The notes below the pieces were generated by a model, which saw only the letters and a list, made by a program, of their open reading frames with translations, did not search any database and was not told the DNA's origin. Source: Argentina anserina (lineage: Eukaryota > Streptophyta > Magnoliopsida > Rosales > Rosaceae). Taken from it: a DNA stretch of 64,000 nt. Made by a program: the position numbers and the translations under genes. Where the stretch lies: assembly GCF_933775445.1 (NCBI RefSeq), contig NC_065875.1, positions 1,116,001 to 1,180,000 of the forward strand, read 5' to 3'. Shown here piece by piece: positions 11,386 to 21,949 of the stretch (position 1 is the stretch's first letter; every line of letters begins with the position of its first letter).

Positions 11386-11547
11386 AGAGGAAAAGTGTTT
11401 TACACAACTTGAATTACACTCCTACATACATCGATCTATACATGATATCCTATATATAATCAAAAAAGCAACTAAATTCCTCCACTATCCCCCCTAAATT
11501 CCTCCGTGATTTACGGAGTGAATCACGGGCCTTGATTCACGCCAACA
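11386..11547 (-). repeat. Copia A 5' LTR
   Basis: This is the partner of 6945-7106, 162 bp long. It ends next to the right-hand ATGGG target duplication. Confidence 0.93.
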
Positions 11548-11552
11548 ATGGG

Positions 11553-12340
11553 TGGCTGCTCATGTGGCGGAACACCCATGCTTCTAAGAACTTGGGTGAT
11601 CATATGTGGCTGCAGCTCGCAATGACTAGAAATTGTAAGTACCTGGGGCTCATTTTCAAAGCCGATCTGTTCGGCACCAAGCACAGATCGACCGCGTAGA
11701 ACTTCACCATCCTCCAGCAATGAACCACATTGGTTTGACTTGTAGAGATTGAACCCGATGCGAAGAGCAGAAGATGGTATCCGTATGGATGTTTTCGACG
11801 TGATTTTAGAATAATAAGAATGCTGGTATACCGTCACCGAAGAATTCATAGGAGAACTGGGCTGCATCATCGTGAGGCATTGGAATCTGGCACAAAGGAC
11901 ACTTGTGATCCATCTCCAGCCACCGGAAAATACAATTTCCATGAAAAATGTTTACACGGCATTGACGGCAAGCGAATAGCTGTAACACTTTTCTCAAGTC
12001 TCACTTTCTCCAATAACTCATTCACCTGTACGTGTGCTGACGCGGTTCCATGCTTAAGCTTAAGCTTTGGATTATAAGTCACGACATATATGTTCACATG
12101 AATATGATTAGCGTCCTGAGGCATTCGACGAAGCACACTGAATATTTTGGCAACAGTGTTTAGGTGCTTCTCTTGTGCAAGAGGCAATAAGGCTTTCAAC
12201 AACCTCCATGATCTTGTTCTTGGTAGGCTCAAGCTTCCCATGACCCAGCTTCTTCATCTGTGAATAGGCTTGACATGACATACATGCGTTAAACAAGTAG
12301 AAAAACAGAGCTCTTATTCCGATCGTGGAGAATTCCATGT
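11553..12340 (-). pseudogene. Decayed RING-H2 gene, related to 6.5 kb and 27.3 kb relics
   Basis: On the minus strand, from 12338 downward, a recognisable protein is scattered over several frames. It starts MEFSTIGIRALFFYLFNAC, continues with TKNKIMEVVESL, LRRMPQDANHIHVNIYVV and VNELLEKVRLEK, and ends with a RING half CRQCRVNIFHG / FRWLEMDHKCPLC. Frameshifts and stops separate the parts. The middle portion matches a copy at 27.35-27.65 kb (TKNNITEVLESL, VSAQMNELFEKVRL). The first RING cysteine pair region is degenerate. Copia A inserted immediately downstream. It is a dead member of a small local RING-type family whose full-length function I cannot name. Confidence 0.65.
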
Positions 12341-12599
12341 TTTTATACTCCTAATAGGCTATGGATTTCTTTTCATACTCCTAATAGGGTAGGAAGTTGT
12401 ATCAACAAGAATAGCCAGTTGTGCGAAATACCTTAAATATCCTTTATTTTTAAAGGAATTTACGACATCTAGCCACATATAATAACTGTCAAGAGGTCGG
12501 TTGTGCTCTTTGGCTTTAGAGTCTGTCTCATCTCGGCTTCTCGTTTAGTAACCACGTTTTAGATTATGTTGCTACAAAAAGATCAAAGCTTTACTAATT

Positions 12600-13300
12600 C
12601 GGACTTAATTTGAGACTTTTGAATGATGCCCACCAAGTGTTCGATGAAATGCCTCAGAAAGAACATTGTGATTTGCATTCTTTCAGGCAACAGTGTTTAA
12701 ACTCAAATCCAATTGGGTACAGAATGTGGGTAACTCCAAGCTGTCAGGTTCTAGGGTGCAGGAGTGAAAGAAGGTCTGCAATTTTGAGAACACCATAAGG
12801 GACAGTGGCACAGTGGAGATCGTTGTTGGAAAAACACATAATGGGTATGTCCTGCCGAAATGTAAGTTGCTGTGAATGCAGAAGTTCATCCAAAATGTAA
12901 TCTGGATGTAAGTTGCTGTGAAACGGCAAAATGTATGTTGCTGCTATTCCAATCAAGTTGGTTGCAGCCATCAGCAGGTATACTGCTCTGAATTTCATTT
13001 TCGTCTTTATCTTCACAACCCTATATGCCCATGAGCTGAGAACAACGTCTTTAGCTGATGATAAAATGTTCAGCACATGAAAGCAGTCAGTCAGTCACAG
13101 TCATGAAACTGTATTAATATAATTTTTAAGTTTTCATTTTTACAATCCTATGTGCCCCTAATATTTCTGTTTGCACGGTTGCATTTGAGTTGAAAATCAT
13201 ATCCTTTTTAGCTATCAATTAGACAAATGTTCAGCACATAAAAGATACTTATAGCCAGTCATTGCAGTAAGTTCTGGTGAAGATATACAGTATGTTGCCC
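12600..13300. repeat. Duplicated segment with PPR-like fragment (copy 1)
   Basis: This segment is homologous to 31.86-32.36 kb. On the plus strand it begins with DAHQVFDEMPQK, a PPR-repeat signature from an otherwise lost pentatricopeptide gene. It then shares runs such as GGTCTGCAATTTTGA/GGA and TTGCAGCCAT...CAGGTATA. In both copies an ACA 3' end follows, so the segment travelled with ACA during duplication. No intact frame remains. Confidence 0.7.
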
Positions 13301-13474
13301 AATAAACATAATGGTGACAATAATCTAAGATATGAATCTACATTACACTTGTTTAGAATATTTATAACATATTTACAAAACTCTAGTAAGTACCAATTAT
13401 TTAATAAAAGAAGGAAATATATGTACTGGTTTTGAGCTACATAAGTAACCAACCCTGCATGTTCTTCCCGTGCT

Positions 13475-13576
13475 AAAGTTCATATCGGGTGCTTATTTTT
13501 CTTTATCTTCAGATAGCTAAAAATGGGGTTCTCTGGTAAATACTTGACTAGCCAACCAATTGGCCTAGAGATGACA
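13475..13576 (-). pseudogene. ACA C-terminal fragment 3, fused to APS pseudogene
   Basis: The minus strand encodes about 30 C-terminal residues close to ACA-B (KYLPENPIFSYLKIKKNKHPI versus KSIPVPERPIFSYLKMKKNKHPI). The 3' flank at 13.25-13.47 kb also resembles that of ACA-B. At about 13577 the sequence switches without spacer into APS exon 1 on the opposite strand. This marks a recombination junction. Confidence 0.85.
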
Positions 13577-15256
13577 GCCAAGGCTGGTCGAGTCCTTTTA
13601 CCAGGTTCATGAGAGAATCCGAGTTCCTCCAAACTCTTCATTTCAATTCTTTTTCGGTATAATGTGAAGATCATGATGTGTTATGAAAATGTTTTTGATT
13701 GGACATTGCTTTCTTGCTCTGCGGGTGCCGAGTTACTTCTTTTTCCTTAAAAATATTTCTCAGATGTTATACCTGGAACCGCAATGGGAATTCCTGTCTT
13801 TTACTCTTCTTATATGGAAACGATTTTTCAATTTCTTAGATCCTTTCTGGTCAACATTGCACATTATCTTTCAATATTGATGCTACATTATAGTTTCATT
13901 ACACATGAATGACCTCAAGATAAGTGTGGTCATTTTCCTTCGTATTCAATTTTGATGTGCCTAATTTCTTGTAACCTCGTGAGACTGATGTAAATCACTT
14001 GCTGGTTTGTCTGTGTTGGGAATTACTTGTGTTGTAAAAATGTAGTATAGTTGTTTCAAGAAAATATGAGAACATGTTCTATTGGTTGTGTTGGAGCTGA
14101 AGTTGAACTCATGACTATGACTTTTTCTGGTCTACAACGGATATGTGCTGGTTTATGCATTGCTTCTTTTGTGTTATGAGTTGCCATGTTTTCTAATACT
14201 GTATCTTAATTCTGGTTTATGTCAGTATTGAGATCTATAAGCTATAACCAAAGCTGGAAACTGGCTGATTGTAGGTGACCTAGAGGTCATGGAACCCATT
14301 AAGTACAATGATGGCCTTGATCGCTTCCGACTATCTCCTGCAGAACTCAACAATGAATTCACTAAGCGCAATGCTGATGCAGTATTTGCATTCCAACTGC
14401 GGAACCTTGTGCACAATGGCCATGCTTTGCTTATGACCGACACACATCGCCGGCTTCTTGAGATGGGCTACAGGAACCCAATTCTCTTGCTTCATCCACT
14501 AGGAGGCTATACAAAGGCAGATAATTTTCCATTTACTTGGTGCATGAAGCAACAGGAGAAGGTATGCACATTGTGCTAGATATATATTTTCTATAACTTC
14601 AGACTCCTAAATCTGTTTTACATATATAAATTGTTCAATGCTATATCATCTAAATACAGAACTGCTTGGCCTCATCTAAATACTGAATTTGCTTGATGTC
14701 TTCTAATGATTCCTCAGGTTCTTATGGTGTTCTTGATCCTGAGACGACTGGGGTTACCATATTTCCCTCTCCAATGCACTATGCTGGTCCAACTGAGGTG
14801 CAGTTGCGACCCAGCTGGAATGGGCCATCCAATTGAGAAAAGGGATCTATATGATGCCGACCATGGGAAGAAAGTATTGAGCATGGCACCTGGACTAGAG
14901 TGCCTCAACATCCTTTCTTTCTAGGTATGTACATTTCCTGCCTGTGCTACCTTTTGTGCCTTATTCTTGATATTACCCTCATAAGTATTAACCATTCCTT
15001 TGCAGGTTCCTGCATGTGATAAACTCAGGGGAAGATGGCATGGTTAGATCCATCAGGCTCAGGACTTCAGTTTCATATCAGGCGCCAAGGTACGCATTGT
15101 TTTATTGTAGTGTTGATTCTCGTAATCAACTGTGTAAATTTTTTTAAGTCACTAGGTTGATTGTCTTCATACATGATCATTATAAAAACGAAGCTACAAT
15201 TACAGATGCGCACAATAGCCAGGAACAAAGATAGCCCTCCTGATGGATTTATGTGA
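13577..15256 (+). pseudogene. ATP sulfurylase pseudogene
   Basis: This is a DNA-level copy of APS, since introns are retained. It begins inside exon 1 (equivalent to 3012). It lacks the rest of exon 1 and about 580 bases of intron 1, then follows intron 1 and exons 2-5. Exon 2 has lost about 70 bases after ATCTATAAG. Exon 3 has lost about 50 bases, covering the segment between EVQ and RDPAG. A Lys codon is TAG at the exon 3 end, and exon 5 stops after DGFM. The HNGH motif is still present but preceded by RNLV instead of RNPV. Its 3' spacer leads directly to ACA-A, as the APS 3' spacer leads to an ACA stump. No functional enzyme is possible; transcription is unknown. Confidence 0.93.
13621..13641 (+). 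promoter_or_regulatory. Degenerate miR395 site in the APS pseudogene
   Basis: The site is identical to the one in APS exon 1 except for one A-to-T change (AAACTCTTC for AAACACTTC), which puts a mismatch opposite miRNA position 7 in the seed. If the pseudogene is transcribed, binding would be weakened but not necessarily lost. Confidence 0.7.
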
Positions 15257-15496
15257 TTGCATTAGCACCCGTAATAGCATCTCGCATCACTGCATTTGTG
15301 CATTGGCACATTGTACCATGTGTGATTGTCTTCAATAGAAGTGAGTTGCGCATTGCCTTTAGTTTAGTTTAGAAAGTTTCATGTTTGAAGATGTTGGTTT
15401 AGATAGGCTCACGTGATTTTCGAAAACCCAAAAGCTCCATAGACATAAATTCAAAAACGACTTTGTCTGTTAATACAAACATCACTGGTTCACTAC

Positions 15497-18403
15497 CTAC
15501 GATGTGATTGTATTACCCTTCTTCAGATAACTGGATATTGGCTTTGCAGGAACTGGTATGCACTTGACAACCCAGCTGATTGGGCAAGATATAGCTGAAA
15601 TTCCAATGCAAGCACCCCATTGACTCCAACTTAACCTCTCTGTATCTGCAAACCTCGTTAGAAACTCCACCATAACCACCTGAACTGCAATGGTTATACC
15701 AACGATCACCCAGAACAACCTGTTCTTTCGAATTCCTTTGAAGACATTCTTCTTCTCAACACTCCTTGCATTGAATTCATTGAACACTTGGCACAAGACA
15801 AAGACGTTGAAGATCATAGTGTTGTTTACTTTGTCACTTACACCAAAGATCGATGTGCCTTTGAACTGCAAGATCAAGAGCACAGCTACTTGGAATAGAG
15901 CTTGTGCAAAAACGTTCCTCCACATGACGTATGTGATCACAGGCTCAGATCGAAGCACTGGTGGCCTTTCCATGAGCTCTTTGGTTGGCTTATCAGTGGC
16001 AAGAGCCAGAGCAGCCATTGTGTCCATGATCAGATTCACCCACAGCAACTGGACTGCTGTTAGAGGCACTTCACCAGCTGAAGCTGCAGCAATAAAGTTG
16101 ACTACAAGAGTGGCTACATTTATTGTGAGCTGGAATTGCACAAACTTCTGAATGTTGGCATAGACACCTCTTCCCCACCTTAATACTGTGACTACAGTAG
16201 CAAAGTTGTCATCTAAAATCACAATGTCTGAACTCTCTTTGGCCACTTCGGTGCCTTGAATCCCCATCGAGAGTCCTATATCAGCTTCCTTCAACGCTGG
16301 TGCATCATTTGTGCCATCACCAGTCACAGCAACCACATGCCCTTTCTGTTTTAAGCACTGCACCATCAGAAGCTTGTCAAATGGTGAAGACCTTGCCATC
16401 ACACGAATTCCATCAACCCTCTGCATTCTCTGCTCCGGCGTGTAGTTTCGAAATTCTTCACCTTCTACCACTGCTTCCCTTACTACATCCTGGTCATTCG
16501 GCCTCAGTATCCCACACTCAGTAGCTATGGCTTTAGCAGTGAACACATTGTCTCCAGTGATCAGTTTCACTTGAACCCCGGCGAACTGGCAAGTTTCTAC
16601 TGCCTCTCTCACTCCTGGCCTACATGGGTCCTTTATACCCACCAGACCTAATAGGATCAAGTTGTGCTCTTCTAGCATGTTGCTATTTTTTCCATCATTG
16701 TGCTTGCTTTCTTGAACTTGTTTGTGTGCAAACGCAATGCATCGGAGACTACTTGCTGCCATACCTTGAACAATGTCCTTCAACTGCGTCCTTTCATTAT
16801 CACCAAGATCATTAGTAACACCAGAGGCATCATAGTAACTTGAGCACATTTCTACTATCATCTCTGCAGCCCCTTTCCAATGCACATGGAATGTACTGTC
16901 TGCTTTCCTTCTCACCAAAACCCCACTCCGCTTCTTCTGTGAATTGAAGGCCTCAACATGTTGAATGACACATATCTTCTTCAACTCATCAATGTCCATG
17001 TTCAGCTCAAGTGCAGCCCATGAAAGAATGGCTTTTTCAGTAGGACTGCCGGAAAACTCAAGACCTGATCCTGATTTAGGTTTGCAAATACTTCCTGTTG
17101 TGTTGAATGCTACCCCTTCTCGGATCAAATCAAGAACACTATGGGGAATTGATGAATAAGTAGCACCATCTCCCACGCTTTCCTTTTCAATCCAAAACTT
17201 CACAACCTTCATCTGGTTGAGTGTGAGAGTACCTGTTTTGTCTGTACAAATTATGGTGGCACATCCCATAGTCTCGCAAGCTGAGAGCCTGCGAACTAAG
17301 GCATGATCCGCCATCATTTTCTTCATCGAGTAAGCAAGAGTTAGAGTCACAGCCAATGGAAACCCTTCTGGAATTGCAATGACAACTATAATGACAGCAA
17401 CTGCTACCATATCCAACAAGGCATTGACCACATCATCAATCCTCGTCTTGCCAATCTTGAACTTACCTAAACTCCCATTCTCACTCTTTGTGTTTCCTGT
17501 GAAGTAGCGTGCTAACAGAACGACAAAGACCATGAACGCAACTGCCAAGCCAATCTTAGCAAGTAATGGAGTGAACTTACTAAGCTTTTCTTGTAAAGGT
17601 GTCTGCTCATCGTTGTCGTGGCAGATGAATCTCATCATTTGGCCCCAACTTGAGTTCATCCCAACTGAAGTCACCAGCATTCTGCCGTATCCATCAGCCA
17701 CTTTTGTTCCAGAATACAAGAACGGATTGTTGCTGCTATCAACCTCCACATGGTCACTCTCTCCTGTCATGCTTGATTCGTCTACTTGTAATGAATGTCC
17801 ATATAAGAACAGTCCATCCGCAGGAACTTGATCTCCAATCTTCAGAAACACAACATCTCCTACTACAACCTCAAAGATGGAAACCTTCTGTCTTCTTCCA
17901 CCTCTTACAACATCGATTGGAATATCATCACTTGCTTTGGACAGCTTTTGAAACTGCTTGCTCTGTCTGTAATCACTAAAGGCAGATATAGCAACGATGA
18001 GAACAACAGCAATGAAGATGCTGCCGCCATCATACCACCCTTCTTTCAGTCCATCTTGCTTGATGCCAAAGCCAAGCGAAAGAGCAGCGCAGGCCAGAAG
18101 GATGACAATGGTGAGGTCCTTGGCGGCTTGCCACATGAAATGAAAAAGGCTTTTCGAAGGTGGTTTGCTATACGTGTTTGAGCCGAATGCTTCATGGCGG
18201 CGAGCAATGTTGTCCTTTTCATCCTGAATTCCAAGCTCATTGTCAGCTTCAAGAGCTAATAAAATGCCATCAGTGCCTCCGAGGTCTTGAAGCAGACTTA
18301 GATTCTTCTCCTTCATGAGTTGAGTGAGGCTTTTGTTATCGATTTTGAACCCCTCGTTGAGTTCATCGAGATTCAAATTTTCACTTACAGAGATGCTACT
18401 CAT
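15497..18403 (-). CDS. ACA: ACA-A: plasma-membrane-type Ca2+-ATPase lacking the N-terminal calmodulin-binding segment
   Basis: An intact, intronless 968-residue P2B-type Ca2+ pump that moves Ca2+ out of the cytosol at ATP cost. Visible motifs: actuator TGES at about 213-216, transmembrane-4 PEGFP at about 345-349, phosphorylated Asp388 in CTDKTGTLT, nucleotide-domain KGAAEMI, hinge GDGTNDAPALKEADIG, and NLIMDT in transmembrane 6. ACA12/ACA13 of Arabidopsis are also intronless. Compared with ACA-B it starts about 65 residues later and has no W/basic calmodulin-binding autoinhibitory stretch. An in-frame TAG at 18416-18418, five codons upstream of the ATG, rules out an upstream extension. Transmembrane 4 has Phe where ACA-B has Leu (PEGL). 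Upstream TATA fits a short leader. It is probably functional, with altered regulation. Confidence 0.93.
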   Translation of the reverse strand: MSSISVSENLNLDELNEGFKIDNKSLTQLMKEKNLSLLQDLGGTDGILLALEADNELGIQDEKDNIARRHEAFGSNTYSKPPSKSLFHFMWQAAKDLTIVILLACAALSLGFGIKQDGLKEGWYDGGSIFIAVVLIVAISAFSDYRQSKQFQKLSKASDDIPIDVVRGGRRQKVSIFEVVVGDVVFLKIGDQVPADGLFLYGHSLQVDESSMTGESDHVEVDSSNNPFLYSGTKVADGYGRMLVTSVGMNSSWGQMMRFICHDNDEQTPLQEKLSKFTPLLAKIGLAVAFMVFVVLLARYFTGNTKSENGSLGKFKIGKTRIDDVVNALLDMVAVAVIIVVIAIPEGFPLAVTLTLAYSMKKMMADHALVRRLSACETMGCATIICTDKTGTLTLNQMKVVKFWIEKESVGDGATYSSIPHSVLDLIREGVAFNTTGSICKPKSGSGLEFSGSPTEKAILSWAALELNMDIDELKKICVIQHVEAFNSQKKRSGVLVRRKADSTFHVHWKGAAEMIVEMCSSYYDASGVTNDLGDNERTQLKDIVQGMAASSLRCIAFAHKQVQESKHNDGKNSNMLEEHNLILLGLVGIKDPCRPGVREAVETCQFAGVQVKLITGDNVFTAKAIATECGILRPNDQDVVREAVVEGEEFRNYTPEQRMQRVDGIRVMARSSPFDKLLMVQCLKQKGHVVAVTGDGTNDAPALKEADIGLSMGIQGTEVAKESSDIVILDDNFATVVTVLRWGRGVYANIQKFVQFQLTINVATLVVNFIAAASAGEVPLTAVQLLWVNLIMDTMAALALATDKPTKELMERPPVLRSEPVITYVMWRNVFAQALFQVAVLLILQFKGTSIFGVSDKVNNTMIFNVFVLCQVFNEFNARSVEKKNVFKGIRKNRLFWVIVGITIAVQVVMVEFLTRFADTERLSWSQWGACIGISAISCPISWVVKCIPVPAKPISSYLKKGNTITS

Positions 18404-18498
18404 GATTAGTGAACTCTAAAAGCACACAAGGAAGTAGTGGGAGAAACAAAGGAAATGGGGAAGGTAGCGTTGAGATAAGGTGGTATGCTGGAGGTCAC

Positions 18499-18508
18499 TC
18501 ATATATAG
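18499..18508 (-). promoter_or_regulatory. TATA box of ACA-A
   Basis: The minus strand reads ACTATATATGAG about 95-105 bases upstream of the ACA-A start codon. This predicts a leader of about 70 bases and leaves no room for a missing N-terminal exon between promoter and ATG. Confidence 0.6.
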
Positions 18509-18509
18509 T

Positions 18510-19090
18510 CCTGCTTAATTGGATTCTGATATAACAACCAATGCCTAATGGAAGCTGCGGAGGAGCTTTAGTTTAAAACTAGTTGCTTTCCATAAAGAGA
18601 TGAGGTCGAGCTTTGTTCTTCCATAAAAAAGAAAACAACACAAAAGAAGCATTATTATTATGATATAGTGGGTCATACACCATTCCAGATGATATGGACT
18701 ATGGAAGCTTCCTAATTGTAATACTGACCAGTCAGAGTACGAAATGTTGGCTTGATCAACATGTGGTTTGGTTTTGAGCAAATGGGCTGTTTCATTCTAT
18801 TATGCATAATTTTGTACCTGTTGTACGTTTTGCCGCTGGCTCAGTCTAGTTGTCTGTGGATTTGGTGTGTACCTAACTAACATCAAGAATTGAAGCTTCA
18901 CGAAATTTCTAAGGGTTCTACCAATGCTACATATATGAAATGCACGAAATTTCGATCATTGATATGAAATGCAAGAGTTTTGGACGTGGATTGAGCTGAA
19001 TTTGATCTCCTCTAAAAATAATAAATAAATGAAAGAAAAGGAAAAATAAATGGAGTTGATCCTAAAAAAACGGGTTTTTTAAATCTCTCG
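18510..19090. other. AT-rich intergenic DNA
   Basis: Upstream of ACA-A; no coding or repeat structure recognised. Confidence 0.5.
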
Positions 19091-20528
19091 GGATAAATCC
19101 CTTGTTTGGCTAAAAAATACAATGAAACTTAAAAAAACCGTGATTTTGACACGGGAATATTAGGAGAAATTTGTATTAAGCCGAATACCTCCTCCAAATT
19201 ACACCTCTTCAGGCGGAACCTTGAAATTCCAAAGAAGCGTCGATTTCTCGCTATTTTTTCCGGCTCCATCGCTCATCTCCAGGTTTCCTCTACTCCATGG
19301 GATTTTGTTTCTCATTGAATTTATAAGGTTGAATTTGGGTTTTCTGACTTTCAATTTGGGGATTCAATTATACTTCTTATGTTCATTTTCTTATGTGATT
19401 TCTCAAACAAATTTGATTTCAACTGCTGGCTTGCATTCATTCAATCCAATGGATGTTGATTGTTTATGGTGTTTTGAGTTTTGGGTTTCAAATATGTGAG
19501 TAAACAATATGCTCATTATTCATGATTCAATCTTCTAAAGCCCGGGTTGTAAGTTTCAATATTATAAAACTCAGTCACAATTTTATGAAAGGTTGCCTCT
19601 GATACTCCTCTTAGCCATAGCCTTCAAGGTTAAACTAAACCACAAGCAATAATAAAACTAGGAAAAAAGTACATGTTTTCGAGGGAGGAGCATGTGGGGG
19701 ATTGAATTTTTGTTGTCCTGGTATGTAGATCATTCCCGGACTCTGAGATTGTGCTTTGTTCTGCTTTGATTAATGTGGACATCGTTATCTGAAAACAGTT
19801 GTGTCTTTGTTTTAATGGTTTTATGCCCCACTGGGTTTTGGAGAATGGTAAGGTAATGAGGATCATGGAAATGGGTAGTGGGGGGCTTAAGGATGTGGCT
19901 ATATATAATCCCAAGGGAAACACGTTCACAAATTACAACTATTGATTACAAGAGAAACCAACTGTTCCTTCTAATAATCTAGAGTTATTCACAGGTTAAA
20001 CAATTACTAATGAAATACAACAAAGAATGTCCAGGATTGACTACAATCTGATTTTCTTTTTCGAATTGGTATCGTTATTGTGGTGTGGTTTTGTTGAATT
20101 TTGTGTTTTTTGGTGTGTTATGATGCTGTGTTGTTGGTGGCTTAAAATATAAAGCTTTATGCTGGTTTGAGTTTGAAAATTTAAAAGTAATGAATGTATA
20201 ATAGAAAACAGAACTTAACATACACAAACATTTTGATATAATTCAATACTAACTAATAAGATTAGTGAAGTAGTGCAGATGAAAATAGTGAAGTAGCTTG
20301 TGCAAATGAAATTCTACTTGTGCTGCTGTCAGTCATGCTTGGTGCAACTTCTTGTATAAAGTTAAAGAGTTGTTACAATATTATCAACTACAATATTCAA
20401 TTATTTTCGGAATTGAGTAGAATATATAGTTTGGCATATGATTTCTTCCTTCACCATTTCAATCATTCTTTATTTGATTGAAGTTTTATTCTTGTGGGTG
20501 TAGTCGTGCAAGTCCTAGAAAATTTAGG

Positions 20529-21264
20529 ATGGATCTTTGTCGTAAGCGTGCTAGAGAAGAGTATGACTAGGAGGGGGAAGAGAGAGAGGATGAGAAGGAG
20601 GAGGAGGAGGAGGGGGATAGTCTAGAGCATATGAAAGCATTTTTGGTTGTTGTAGCTGGATTTATAACAGTAGTAGTAGGTTGGTATCGTTGTAGGTCAC
20701 TCACTAAAGAGCCATTGCCTGACTGGGATGTACATAGACAACTCTATATGGATTTATACTAATAGACGATTCTTTACAGATAAATATTACCTTGTTGATG
20801 CGGGATATACTAATGGACATGGCTTTTTAGCGCCTTATCGAGAAATCAGATACCATCTCAAGGAGTGGTCTGGAAACTGTCCTCAAAATTATAAACTATT
20901 CAATCTTTGACACTCAAAAGCTAGAAATGTGATCGAACGTGCATTCGGTGTGCTAAAGAAAAGGTGGAGCATTCTAAGAACAGCTTCATTTTTTGACATT
21001 AGAACACAAGTAAGAATCATCAATGATTGTTGTGTTTTACACAACTTTATACAGATTGAGAAGCACAATGATCCTTTGTTAGAAGCTGAAGAGTTGCACA
21101 TATTAGATTTAGTTGATCGTGAGTTGGCGATGAGGCCTATATAAATCAATGAAGAGGAAGTCAGAACTGTTGAAGCTACTAATGAGTGGTCTGCATTTCG
21201 TGATCGACTGGCGATAGATATGTTTGCTGATTATCGAACGTATCGAGCTCAACAAGTGCATTAA
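20529..21264 (+). pseudogene. PIF/Harbinger transposase, internally deleted
   Basis: Starting MDLCRKRAREEYD with a Glu-rich run, the frame soon hits stops. It reappears as the C-terminal part of a DDE transposase: YYLVDAGYTNGHGFLAPYRE, RYHLKEW, then ARNVIERAFGVLKKRWSILR and CCVLHNFI, ending WSAFRDRLAIDMFADYR before TAA at 21262-21264. These are hallmark blocks of the HARBI1/PIF DDE_4 family. The catalytic Asp in LVDAGY and the final Glu in NVIERAFG are present. The middle of the protein, including the first catalytic Asp region, is missing, and stops lie at about 20761, 20908 and 21142. It is dead. Confidence 0.85.
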
Positions 21265-21489
21265 GAACAAAGAGAGGTGGCAAATATGTCATAGTTGTAC
21301 TATCAATGTTAAATTTAACCATGAATTCAATTCTTAAGTTCTTCAAATTTATAGTATTTTTCTACTCAGTAAAAATAATTTAATTTATTATAATAGTAAT
21401 AGAGTAAAAGTAAAAGTAAAAAAAAGATTAACATTATCAAAAGTAAAAATATGTCACCAAATCCCAAGATTAAATCCCTTTCATAAAAA
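21265..21489. other. AT-rich tail of the Harbinger relic
   Basis: No gene seen. The segment is rich in AAAAGTAAAA runs and presumably belongs to the element. Confidence 0.4.
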
Positions 21490-21949
21490 CAAATGACCCA
21501 AACAAGTCATTTTAATAATTCATCACCCAAGTCCCTTCACTTCCAAATCTCATCACTTCCAAATTCCTTCACTTTCAAATCCATTCACTTTCATATTCCT
21601 TGGAACCTCAAAATCCCTTATCCAAACACAGTCTTAAAGTTGTTGGACTTGTGTTGCAAATTACAAATTATCTCCACTACTATAAAACCAACACCCAAGA
21701 AAATCCCCAAATTGTGAATTTTTGAATCTGCCCCTCTGTAATCTTATTCTCACACATAGACAGTGATAATTACGCAAAACATAAATGTGTGACTAATGTA
21801 TTTTGCCAAAACTATCATTTGTAGTAAACAAAATTAAATAAAAGGATTACATTTAAGAAAAGATGTAAAACAAAGTTTAGCAAACCCTACTCTAGGGTTT
21901 CATCTTCAAGCGACTTGGCACCTTTCTCTTTCCTTCTCACACACTCATC

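Larger units (their letters stand above)
6945..11547 (-). mobile_element. Ty1/copia LTR retrotransposon A (gag-less)
   Basis: A 4,603-bp element on the minus strand, flanked by a perfect 5-bp target duplication ATGGG (6940-6944 and 11548-11552). LTRs are 162 bp each. The minus strand reads TGTTGGCG... at the 5' end of the LTR and ends in CTCT, not the usual CA. A tRNA-iMet primer site follows the 5' LTR and a purine tract GAGGGAGAG precedes the 3' LTR. A long GC-rich leader (11373-10519) has GGGTC-rich tandem motifs. The single pol frame lacks gag. The element sits between RING-finger relics inside the ACA cluster. The close LTR match suggests a recent insertion. Confidence 0.93.
19096..21634 (+). 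mobile_element. PIF/Harbinger-like transposon relic
   Basis: A transposase relic lies at 20529-21264. The right end, on the reverse strand, reads GACTGTGTTTGGATAAGGG (about 21615-21633). It is preceded by the CTTCACTTTCAAATCC-type subterminal repeats common in such elements (21534-21600). A weaker counterpart CTTGTTTGGCTAAAAAAT near 19101 may be the left end. The left border and target duplication are uncertain. Between 19110 and 20528 I see only AT-rich DNA. Confidence 0.55.
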
